NCBI GenBank assembly: GCA_014729315.1
Contig: WJKD01000828.1
Location: forward strand, 1-5,437
Source of the DNA: Promethearchaeota archaeon
GTDB taxonomy: Archaea; Asgardarchaeota; Lokiarchaeia; Sigynarchaeales; SOKP01
Direction of reading: 5' to 3'
Length of the DNA: 5,437 bases
This document shows positions 1 to 5,437 of this stretch, piece after piece. A program made the translations under genes and the position numbers. Position 1 is the first letter of the stretch. Every line of letters begins with the position of its first letter. Below the pieces are notes generated by a model, which saw nothing but the letters and a program-made list of their open reading frames with translations, was not told the origin of the DNA and did no database searches.

Positions 1-5
1 CACAA

Positions 6-1013
6 ATGCCTTTTCCATATTATTCAGGCACATCGAGTGCCAGAAAAAGGGAACGACCAGTAACTCTGCCAGAATCGAATTTTTACGATTTAATTAGACC
101 AGAGAATTATTTTCCTGATGTAGGGCTGGTCCATGCAGTAAATGTAGCTCTCACACTTGGAATGCCATTGCTAGTTACCGGCGAAGCAGGAACAGGTAAA
201 ACACGCCTAGCTTACCATATCGCCCATAATCTGGGTTTTGAAGAGCCGCTTCGATTTGAAACAAAATCCACCAGTACAGCAAAAAATTTGTTTTATACTT
301 TTGATACACTGGGGCGTTTTCATGCAGCACAAAAAACAAAGGGAACAATAAACGATATCGATTTTCTAACCTACAATGCACTTGGAAGTGCAATATTAAA
401 AGCAAATGACAAAAAAAATGTAGTTGATTTTCTTCCCAAAGATTTTATTCATACAGGGAAACAACGATCAGTTGTTTTAATAGACGAAATAGACAAAGCT
501 CCCAGAGATTTTCCCAATGATCTGTTAACAGAAATTGAAGAAATGTGTTTTCGAATTACGGAGATAAAAAATATAGAAATTAAAGCTGAAAAAGACATGC
601 GTCCGGTGATTATCATAACAAGTAATTCTGAAAAACACTTACCTGATCCATTTCTCCGTCGATGTGTTTACTATCATATTCCGTTCCCAGATAAAGATCG
701 TTTACAAGACATTGTGACTAAAAGGATGCACAATTTTGCTGTCGATCATAAAAATATTGTTCCAGAAGCATTAGACTTTTTTTGGACATTGCGTAGTACA
801 AAATATAATTTATCAAAAAAGCCTTCCACTGCTGAATTGTTGAATTGGCTTTATTTTTTACAAGAGAGGTTAGATCAAGGAAGGTTATCCTTAAAAAAAC
901 AACCTGATACTCTTTTAAATACACTTTCCATTTTAGTTAAAACTCCGCAGGATATCGAAAAAGCTCGTAATGCAATCAATGATTGGACTGAATTGAATCA
1001 AGATGAATATTAA
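6..1013 (+). CDS. MoxR-type AAA+ ATPase
   Basis: The 335-residue product is a cytoplasmic AAA+ ATPase that probably uses ATP hydrolysis to remodel or activate a partner protein. Visible motifs are Walker A GEAGTGKT (residues 59-66), Walker B VVLIDEID (156-163), a sensor-1-like segment ITSNSE with N207, and DPFLRRC (214-220), whose R218/R219 is the probable arginine finger. The C-terminal lid carries KKPSTAELLNWL (271-282) where sensor 2 is expected. The segment AVNVALTLGMPLLVTGEAG is typical of MoxR-like ATPases. There is no signal peptide or membrane segment, and the length fits a single-domain MoxR protein. The ATG at 6 is the first in the window, but only five bases precede it and the upstream codon (CAA) is open, so a start further upstream cannot be excluded. 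The last 11 bases overlap the start of the giant membrane-protein gene, indicating one operon. MoxR ATPases usually pair with VWA proteins, which fits the VWA-like domain in that neighbour. ATPase assignment is very sure; the substrate is unknown. Confidence 0.95.
   Translation: MPFPYYSGTSSARKRERPVTLPESNFYDLIRPENYFPDVGLVHAVNVALTLGMPLLVTGEAGTGKTRLAYHIAHNLGFEEPLRFETKSTSTAKNLFYTFDTLGRFHAAQKTKGTINDIDFLTYNALGSAILKANDKKNVVDFLPKDFIHTGKQRSVVLIDEIDKAPRDFPNDLLTEIEEMCFRITEIKNIEIKAEKDMRPVIIITSNSEKHLPDPFLRRCVYYHIPFPDKDRLQDIVTKRMHNFAVDHKNIVPEALDFFWTLRSTKYNLSKKPSTAELLNWLYFLQERLDQGRLSLKKQPDTLLNTLSILVKTPQDIEKARNAINDWTELNQDEY
1003..1013 (+). promoter_or_regulatory. 11-base gene overlap, probable translational coupling
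   Basis: The ATG of the membrane-protein gene (1003-1005) lies inside the last codons of the ATPase gene, which ends with TAA at 1011-1013. The preceding bases (TTGAATCAAG) hold no good Shine-Dalgarno sequence. Ribosomes finishing the ATPase probably reinitiate here, which would tie the amounts of the two proteins together. Coupling is an inference; the overlap itself is seen directly. Confidence 0.7.
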
Positions 1014-4000
1014 ACTGAATGATATATTCAGGCTTTTTGACCTATTACGTACTGAAAAAGGCTATAACATTGGTCTGAATCAATATATCGCCGTACAGAA
1101 TATTTTGTTTGAACTGGTGGCATCCGGTGAGCTAAAATCGAATCCCGCCATGATAAAATCATATCTTGCTCCTATCGTTTGCAATACCCCCGAGCAACAA
1201 GAGGAATTCCGTAGATTATTTGACGATTATATCCCGCTTGAACAACAGAACGATATTGAGACATCCGTAACACCTACGATTATAGAAACGCCTCCAAAAT
1301 CGAAAAATAAATACAGTCTTATTAGTGCTGTCCTCATTGTTCTTATGATACTTATTTCACTTTTTTATTTCCGGTATAAAAATTCAGACACAATAAAAGA
1401 ATCCACGCAGAGGCAATTAATAGGGAAAGTTATCGACAGACAAAACAATCCTGTTCAAAATGCGATCGTCACATTTTTAGATACAAACAAGGTAACAACT
1501 GGTAACGGTTCATTTTCTTTCAAGTACACAGCAAGTGATACTGTCGGGACAATAATTGTAGAACATCCCGATTTTATTTCTCCGACATATACAAACAGAT
1601 ACTTAAACTCAATCAACGATACTATTGTAATTACTCTCAGCAGAACAGAAGAAATCGAATATGTTGATTCAAAATTAGATTCTCTTGTTTTACGCATTAA
1701 CGAACTGGTTGATAGACAACAATCGTCTATTGGCTTTTGGCAGAGATACTATTCATCACACTATAAAAAAATTCGATATACTGCTTTTTTACTACCATTT
1801 TTGATAGTAATAATATGGTTAATCTGGCGACTATTTCATTTCCCCATCATTTTCAAACGTCTCGCAGTCTTATATTCTCCGCAATTGACAAAGATATTTC
1901 TTGATCACTCTCAAAGCAAACTTTTCGAAGGGAATCTTTTTCGCCGAATCGCACAAGGGTTGAAAAAATATCGGACAATCGATTCGGAAGATATTGATGT
2001 AGAAGCCACAGTGACTGAAACTGCAAAAAATGCTGGTATTTTTACTCCTGTTTATGACTATAGGACGTTTGTTCCTGAATATCTTGTTCTGATCGATAGA
2101 AAAAGTCTCAATGACCAACAAACCAAATATGTGGAGCGAATTCTTTCCCGGATAAAAGAAGCTGAAATTTTCATTGTTCAGTACTATTTTGATTTAAATC
2201 CGATGTTTTGTTACAAAGAGGATACAGGTTCTCATCAGTATACAATCGGGGAATTAAACGCTCGTTATCCGGATCATCGTTTGCTGATATTCAGTGATGG
2301 AAATGGATTTTTCAGCTCCGTGGATGGTTCCCCACAACCCTGGCTTGATAAATTCGAGATGTGGCAGGAGCGGGTGTTGCTTACACCAAAAATGGAAGAG
2401 TTTTGGGATTTTCGGGAAGCTGTTCTAAAAGAAATGGATTTTATCATTATCCCTTCTAAGCGTGATGGACTGGACCAACTCGTCTCTTTTCTGCATTCCG
2501 GTATTCCACCAAGCTATATTGATGAGGCATCTTCTGCTCCTGATTATCCCGGCATTTTAAAGCAACGGGAACATATATGGATTCGTCGTCAGGCTCCGGC
2601 TGACGAGAATCTACAAATAATGCATCGGCAGTTAAAATACTATCTCGGCGAAAACGGTTACTACTGGATAGCAGCTTGTGCCGCATATCCGGAACTTAAA
2701 TGGGATTTAATTCTTTATTTTGGACAGAAGTTAAAAGACAGTCGAAATGAAATCATTTTTAATGAAAAACTATTACTTAAAATATTGCGCCTTCCATGGT
2801 TTCGATGTGGCTCTTTGCCGAATTGGCTACGTCTGTATCTATTAAATACAATTTCTGCTAAAAAACAAAATACCATAAAAAAAGCCCTAAACGAACTACT
2901 TGACAAAATCGAAATTGACGACAAGGGATCAGAAAAAACTTCAATTTTTTTGGAGATCGCTAAAAATCCAGGTAAATTGTTTAATGACAAGATTACAATT
3001 TTCAAACAAAACTTTTTACGGAGAAAAGAGCTTTACAATAAAAAATTAGACTATGTTTTCCTGCAGCTACAGCGTGGGAAGAAATCAAAAATATTGACCC
3101 CGGCAGTACCATTGAAAATTAAAAAACTACTCTATAATAATGGTATTCGCCATTTGGGCGTTCGAGAAATTCCGGCGATTTTATTATCATGCCTAATTGG
3201 TATTTTGTCTTTCATTAGCCTTCCAGAAATAGAAAGAGGTTCCGTTCTTGAATCTGCAATACCACATTTCGAAATAGCAAAGGAAAACATAAATGGTGTT
3301 AAATATGCCGTGAGTCGAAATAACTTTACAGACTACATAGACGGAATTCAGGATAATTATCGCTCTTCGCAATATAATCTTTCTCATGAAATGGATGGCC
3401 TTTTCGTTTTCTACCGAGATTGGCTTATAGACACACTTCAAAACTCCATTGATTTTGATACAACGAACTTTAACTTCTACTCATCATTGTTTGTAGTCGA
3501 TAGTAGTTCGGTTAATAATATCTATTTATTAAATAAACTTGATTGGTGGTCGATCAATAAACCTGAATATAATTTATACGCTTCACAAAAAACTGATTCT
3601 CTCGAGCAGCGAACATTAGCCAAACAGCGGCAATTTGCTGTTGATAATAAAACAACACTGTCGATGTTTTCAGATTCTTTAAAAACTGATTCACTTGAGC
3701 ATCAACCAATAGCTAACCAGCGGCAATTGGCAGAAGATAATAAAACAACACGGTTGACGCTGACAGATTCTTTTTCCACTCTGCTAATCAATGAAAATAT
3801 CGACAAAAAAATTGCTGGAAATAAACATAAAGCAAAAGGAAAACAATACTTAGCATCAGGGGAGTTGAGAAAAGCTATCAGAGAATATGAGAGCGCTGTT
3901 CTTGAAAAGGAGGATGATGCTGAGGCTCTATTCTTATTAGGAGCAACATATCGACAATTAGGGCGTGAGCAAATACAAAATGTTACTAGTCGTGATTTTG

Positions 4001-5437
4001 CAAATAACCTGTATATAAATGCACTGAGCGGAGTAAAACATTCGTTGCGAATTGAGCCTAATAATTATAGATGGCTTTTTGAGCTTGCGCAAATATATGA
4101 TGACATGGACCGTTATAACATTGTATTGAAGCACTTGGAAACCTCAAATTATAATTTAGCAGTGCAAAACTATAAAAGAACTATTAATGTTAAACCGAAT
4201 TTTATGGAAGCCTATTTAGCTTTGGGATTACTATATTCCAGGAAAAGAATATACCCCCAGGCTATCGACAATCTTTATGAGATATTGAAGCTTGATCCAT
4301 CCAATGAGACAGCTTATTTGAATATTTTTGAATGTATCAAAAAGCAGAAAAACAAGAAGCACGCCTTAGAGAATATAAACAGACTGAAAGAAATTTTGCC
4401 CGATAGAGTAGAACCATATTTGCTTACAAGTGATATTAAAAAAGATCAAGGCGATTTAGAGGCATCTCTTACAGAATTAATAAAGGCAAGCGATTTAGAG
4501 CCGAATAATAAAATAATCGAGCAGAAGATTTCTAGTATCACACATCAAATGGAGATTGATAGTACTGTAAATAAAAATTTTGTCAAAGGAGAGATGGCTT
4601 TAAATAAGAATCAATATGAAAAAGCGATAAGGTACTTTAATGAAATACTGAAAATTGATCCTGGTCATAGCGATGCAAGAGAAAAGCTAGCAGAAAGTCG
4701 ATCAAAATACGCTGATTTTTGGTACAATAAAGGAATTGCGAATTTAGATTATAAAAATTTAACTGACGATGAATTAAAGTCGATTGTAGACTATTTCAAT
4801 AATGCCTTAAAATATGCTGAAAGTGATGGTCAAATTAAGGCGATATTAGATGAATGGCAGGGCGTACAGGGAGAATTAGGTGAAAGAGGTGCTATTTATA
4901 GTGTTGAAAAACGTGGTGAAGAATATTCTATAAATGGTGATTTGGCTGATGCGGAAAGTTATTTAAATGTTGCATATGATGAAAGTCGTCGTAAATCAGA
5001 TTTGATTAAAACAAAACTTGATAAACTTACTCTTTATAATAGTGCCTCTAATTTGGAGGAGAGAGGTGACTGGGTAGGTGCTCTGAATAACTACAATCAA
5101 CTTAATAAAATTGATCCGAATTTTATGGATTTGAAATATAGAATATTGAAAGTGAAGGGGGATTCTGCTTACAATGAAAAACAATGGAAACTTGCTATAA
5201 ACCTATATACCGAGGCTATAAAAATAGATTCTGCTAAAGCAGAAGAAATTTACCTTCCGTATCAAATAAATTTGTTCCAAAGAATTAATAAAGCTCGAGA
5301 AGAATTAGCTAATGAGCGTTTTACTAGAATGACAATCTACGCAGTAATTTTTTTCCTTTTACTTAGTATTCTTCTTTTTAGAAGTCCCATTTTTAAAAAC
5401 ATTTTAAATGATAATCTTGCTATAGATACCATTACGG
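1003..5437 (+). CDS. Giant multi-domain membrane protein with VWA-like domain and TPR array, 3' end outside window
   Basis: One uninterrupted frame of 1478 codons runs to the last base with no stop, so the C-terminus is missing. The ATG at 1003 is the first after an in-frame TGA at 994-996, which fixes the earliest ATG start. Domains in order: helical N-terminal domain (7-77), TM1 (105-123), carboxypeptidase-regulatory-like beta-sandwich (138-212), TM2 (260-275), VWA-like domain (359-498), an unnamed domain with ACAAYPELKWDL and LPWFR motifs (536-614), TM3 (723-740), a 31-residue tandem duplication (863-924), TPRs (941-1426) and TM4 (1444-1459). There is no cleavable signal peptide; TM1 probably acts as the membrane anchor. 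The inferred topology has the VWA-like block inside with the upstream AAA+ ATPase and the TPR block outside. The architecture suggests a membrane-bound partner or scaffold for the ATPase. I do not recognise a named family for the whole protein, and no classical effector or catalytic domain is evident. It could be a signalling, envelope-assembly or conflict (defence) protein; the sequence does not decide. Confidence 0.93.
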   Translation, partial: MNIKLNDIFRLFDLLRTEKGYNIGLNQYIAVQNILFELVASGELKSNPAMIKSYLAPIVCNTPEQQEEFRRLFDDYIPLEQQNDIETSVTPTIIETPPKSKNKYSLISAVLIVLMILISLFYFRYKNSDTIKESTQRQLIGKVIDRQNNPVQNAIVTFLDTNKVTTGNGSFSFKYTASDTVGTIIVEHPDFISPTYTNRYLNSINDTIVITLSRTEEIEYVDSKLDSLVLRINELVDRQQSSIGFWQRYYSSHYKKIRYTAFLLPFLIVIIWLIWRLFHFPIIFKRLAVLYSPQLTKIFLDHSQSKLFEGNLFRRIAQGLKKYRTIDSEDIDVEATVTETAKNAGIFTPVYDYRTFVPEYLVLIDRKSLNDQQTKYVERILSRIKEAEIFIVQYYFDLNPMFCYKEDTGSHQYTIGELNARYPDHRLLIFSDGNGFFSSVDGSPQPWLDKFEMWQERVLLTPKMEEFWDFREAVLKEMDFIIIPSKRDGLDQLVSFLHSGIPPSYIDEASSAPDYPGILKQREHIWIRRQAPADENLQIMHRQLKYYLGENGYYWIAACAAYPELKWDLILYFGQKLKDSRNEIIFNEKLLLKILRLPWFRCGSLPNWLRLYLLNTISAKKQNTIKKALNELLDKIEIDDKGSEKTSIFLEIAKNPGKLFNDKITIFKQNFLRRKELYNKKLDYVFLQLQRGKKSKILTPAVPLKIKKLLYNNGIRHLGVREIPAILLSCLIGILSFISLPEIERGSVLESAIPHFEIAKENINGVKYAVSRNNFTDYIDGIQDNYRSSQYNLSHEMDGLFVFYRDWLIDTLQNSIDFDTTNFNFYSSLFVVDSSSVNNIYLLNKLDWWSINKPEYNLYASQKTDSLEQRTLAKQRQFAVDNKTTLSMFSDSLKTDSLEHQPIANQRQLAEDNKTTRLTLTDSFSTLLINENIDKKIAGNKHKAKGKQYLASGELRKAIREYESAVLEKEDDAEALFLLGATYRQLGREQIQNVTSRDFANNLYINALSGVKHSLRIEPNNYRWLFELAQIYDDMDRYNIVLKHLETSNYNLAVQNYKRTINVKPNFMEAYLALGLLYSRKRIYPQAIDNLYEILKLDPSNETAYLNIFECIKKQKNKKHALENINRLKEILPDRVEPYLLTSDIKKDQGDLEASLTELIKASDLEPNNKIIEQKISSITHQMEIDSTVNKNFVKGEMALNKNQYEKAIRYFNEILKIDPGHSDAREKLAESRSKYADFWYNKGIANLDYKNLTDDELKSIVDYFNNALKYAESDGQIKAILDEWQGVQGELGERGAIYSVEKRGEEYSINGDLADAESYLNVAYDESRRKSDLIKTKLDKLTLYNSASNLEERGDWVGALNNYNQLNKIDPNFMDLKYRILKVKGDSAYNEKQWKLAINLYTEAIKIDSAKAEEIYLPYQINLFQRINKAREELANERFTRMTIYAVIFFLLLSILLFRSPIFKNILNDNLAIDTIT
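1021..1233 (+). other. N-terminal helical domain of the membrane protein (residues 7-77)
   Basis: About 70 residues with an amphipathic pattern: a first helix (IFRLFDLLRTEKG), then GLNQYIAVQNILFELV, then IKSYLAPIVCNTPEQQ, ending in EEFRRLFDDYI. From memory this resembles the N-terminal segment before the VWA domain in CoxE-like MoxR partners and in large SUMF/WD40-type proteins encoded beside MoxR ATPases, where an LR..G..(I/V)....Y start and an F...FD.Y end recur. It is predicted cytoplasmic, ahead of TM1, and is a plausible docking site for the ATPase or an adaptor. The similarity is pattern-based and unverified. Confidence 0.5.
1315..1371 (+). other. Transmembrane segment 1 (residues 105-123)
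   Basis: A run of about 19 hydrophobic residues (SLISAVLIVLMILISLFYF) is preceded by a lysine-rich stretch (KSKNK) and followed by RYK. The position near residue 105 and the lack of a cleavage-like site suggest an internal anchor rather than a signal peptide. The N-terminal domain would be inside and the following beta-sandwich outside. Confidence 0.85.
1414..1638 (+). other. Carboxypeptidase-regulatory-like beta-sandwich domain (residues 138-212)
   Basis: The segment follows the family pattern G-x-V-x-D-x-x-x-x-P-V-x-x-A-x-V...T-x-x-x-G-x-F: here IGKVIDRQNNPVQNAIVTF, then VTTGNGSFSF, then a strand ending NDTIVITLSR. Such transthyretin-like/CarboxypepD_reg domains are common in extracytoplasmic proteins of Bacteroidota, where they usually have a structural or binding role. 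It sits between TM1 and TM2, so it probably forms an external loop. A short heptad-like stretch (about 217-243) links it to TM2. Confidence 0.75.
1780..1827 (+). other. Transmembrane segment 2 (residues 260-275)
   Basis: A hydrophobic run (TAFLLPFLIVIIWLIW) is flanked by KKIR on its N-terminal side and R...FKR on its C-terminal side. It would return the chain to the cytoplasm before the VWA-like block. Confidence 0.8.
2077..2496 (+). other. Degenerate VWA-like domain (residues 359-498)
   Basis: Strand and motif order resemble a von Willebrand factor A fold. EYLVLIDRKSLND (359-371) stands where the first strand and DxSxS metal site are expected. A helix (QTKYVERILSRIKEA) and a strand (IFIVQYYF) follow. 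Next come RLLIFSDGNGFF (426-437), with the SDG turn typical of the fourth VWA strand, and WLDKFEMWQERVLLTP (447-462). FIIIPS (480-485) could be the last strand. The metal site is not canonical: D365 is followed by R-K-S-L-N-D rather than x-S-x-S. Adjacency to a MoxR ATPase supports the call, because those ATPases classically pair with VWA proteins. It could instead be another Rossmann-like sandwich. Confidence 0.55.
2608..2844 (+). other. Unnamed Trp/Pro-rich conserved-looking domain (residues 536-614)
   Basis: Two dense motif blocks stand out: GYYWIAACAAYPELKWDL (552-569), followed by ILYFG, and LPWFRCGSLPNWLRLYLL (597-614). Clustered W, P, C, R and aromatic residues are unlike the low-complexity Lys/Asn-rich sequence further on and suggest strong constraint. 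I recall similar motif pairs in large proteins encoded next to MoxR-like ATPases, always just after the VWA-like segment, but cannot give a family name or activity. It is predicted cytoplasmic. Confidence 0.5.
3169..3222 (+). other. Transmembrane segment 3 (residues 723-740)
   Basis: IPAILLSCLIGILSFISL is a continuous hydrophobic stretch preceded by basic residues (KIKK at 705-708, R716, R721) and followed by acidic PEIER. This fits an inside-to-outside crossing that places the remaining TPR half outside. Confidence 0.75.
3589..3774 (+). repeat. Two-copy tandem repeat, 93 bases (31 residues) each
   Basis: Copy 1 is 3589-3681 and copy 2 is 3682-3774, directly abutting and in frame. I count 74 of 93 identical bases and 18 of 31 identical residues. 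Shared blocks are KTDSLE, QRQ, DNKTT and DS. It encodes residues 863-924, a hydrophilic and probably flexible or helical spacer between TM3 and the TPR array. It is an in-gene duplication, not a mobile element or CRISPR. Confidence 0.93.
3823..5280 (+). other. TPR array (residues about 941-1426)
   Basis: Repeated helix-turn-helix units match the tetratricopeptide pattern (A/G at position 8, A at 20, P at 32). The clearest are near 941-974 (KGKQYLASGELRKAIREYES), 1067-1100 (EAYLALGLLYSRKR, then QAIDNLYEILKLDPSN), 1191-1224 (KGEMALNKNQYEKAIRYFNE, then ILKIDPGH), 1347-1376 (GDWVGALNNYNQLNKIDPNF) and 1387-1412 (EKQWKLAINLYTEAIKIDSA). Intervening stretches are more diverged helical repeats, some with inserts (for example near 990-1010). 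TPRs bind partner proteins or peptides. If TM3 and TM4 are real, this array is extracytoplasmic. Confidence 0.88.
5332..5379 (+). other. Transmembrane segment 4 (residues 1444-1459)
   Basis: A hydrophobic run (TIYAVIFFLLLSILLF) directly follows the TPR array, with R1442 before it and R/K residues after it. It would bring the chain back to the cytoplasm. The frame continues after it to the window end, so a further C-terminal domain is possible. Confidence 0.85.

Noticed and set aside
1..5. Promoter or ribosome binding site for the ATPase gene
   Set aside because: Only five bases precede the ATG, so nothing upstream can be assessed.
411..418. Run of eight A residues as a possible frameshift or sequencing-error site
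   Set aside because: The ATPase frame passes through it without disruption and all downstream motifs are in the same frame.
970..981. Upstream ATG codons (970 and 979) in the frame of the membrane-protein gene as alternative starts
   Set aside because: An in-frame TGA at 994-996 separates them from the long frame, so they cannot start it.
3589..3774. CRISPR or mobile-element interpretation of the tandem repeat
   Set aside because: There are only two abutting imperfect copies with no spacers, no inverted ends and preserved reading frame; it is an internal gene duplication.
4195..5129. 14-base direct repeat CCGAATTTTATGGA at 4195-4208 and 5116-5129
   Set aside because: Both copies encode the same P-N-F-M turn between TPR helices; this is explained by repeat homology of the TPR array and is not a mobile or regulatory element.
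175..5184. Several short minus-strand open frames (62-96 codons) scattered across the window
   Set aside because: All lie opposite two long, domain-bearing + strand genes, have Lys/Phe/Ser-rich products with no recognisable motifs, and are expected by chance in AT-rich DNA.

Overview
The window holds two genes on the + strand and essentially no intergenic DNA. Gene 1 (6-1013) is a complete or nearly complete 335-residue MoxR-type AAA+ ATPase. Gene 2 starts at 1003, overlaps gene 1 by 11 bases, and stays open in one frame to the last base. It is at least 1478 codons long and its stop codon lies beyond the window. Together they look like a two-gene operon: a soluble AAA+ remodelling ATPase and a giant multi-domain membrane protein that is its probable partner.

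Layout of gene 2 by residue: a small helical N-terminal domain (about 7-77); TM1 (about 105-123); a carboxypeptidase-regulatory-like beta-sandwich (about 138-212); a short heptad-like stretch; TM2 (about 260-275); a large soluble block holding a degenerate VWA-like domain (about 359-498) and an unnamed Trp/Pro-rich conserved domain (about 536-614); TM3 (about 723-740); a low-similarity region; a 31-residue tandem duplication (863-924); a long TPR array (about 941-1426); and TM4 (about 1444-1459), after which the frame continues out of the window. The simplest topology puts the N-terminal domain and the VWA-like/Trp-rich block in the cytoplasm with the ATPase, and the beta-sandwich and TPR array outside the membrane.

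Organism: the DNA is AT-rich, there is no convincing Shine-Dalgarno sequence before gene 2, and a carboxypeptidase-regulatory-like domain is present. This mildly favours a Bacteroidota/FCB-type bacterium. That is an inference; no marker gene is present.

How the genes may work together: MoxR-type ATPases are classically encoded beside VWA-domain partners (RavA-ViaA, CoxD-CoxE, CbbQ-CbbO) and remodel or activate a target through them. Here the VWA-like module is embedded in a membrane-spanning protein with presumed external TPR and beta-sandwich modules. This suggests that ATP-driven remodelling inside the cell is coupled to sensing or assembly outside it. The substrate or effector cannot be read from this window; it may lie in the missing C-terminus or in downstream genes. 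No RNA genes, mobile elements, CRISPR arrays, promoters or terminators were found.
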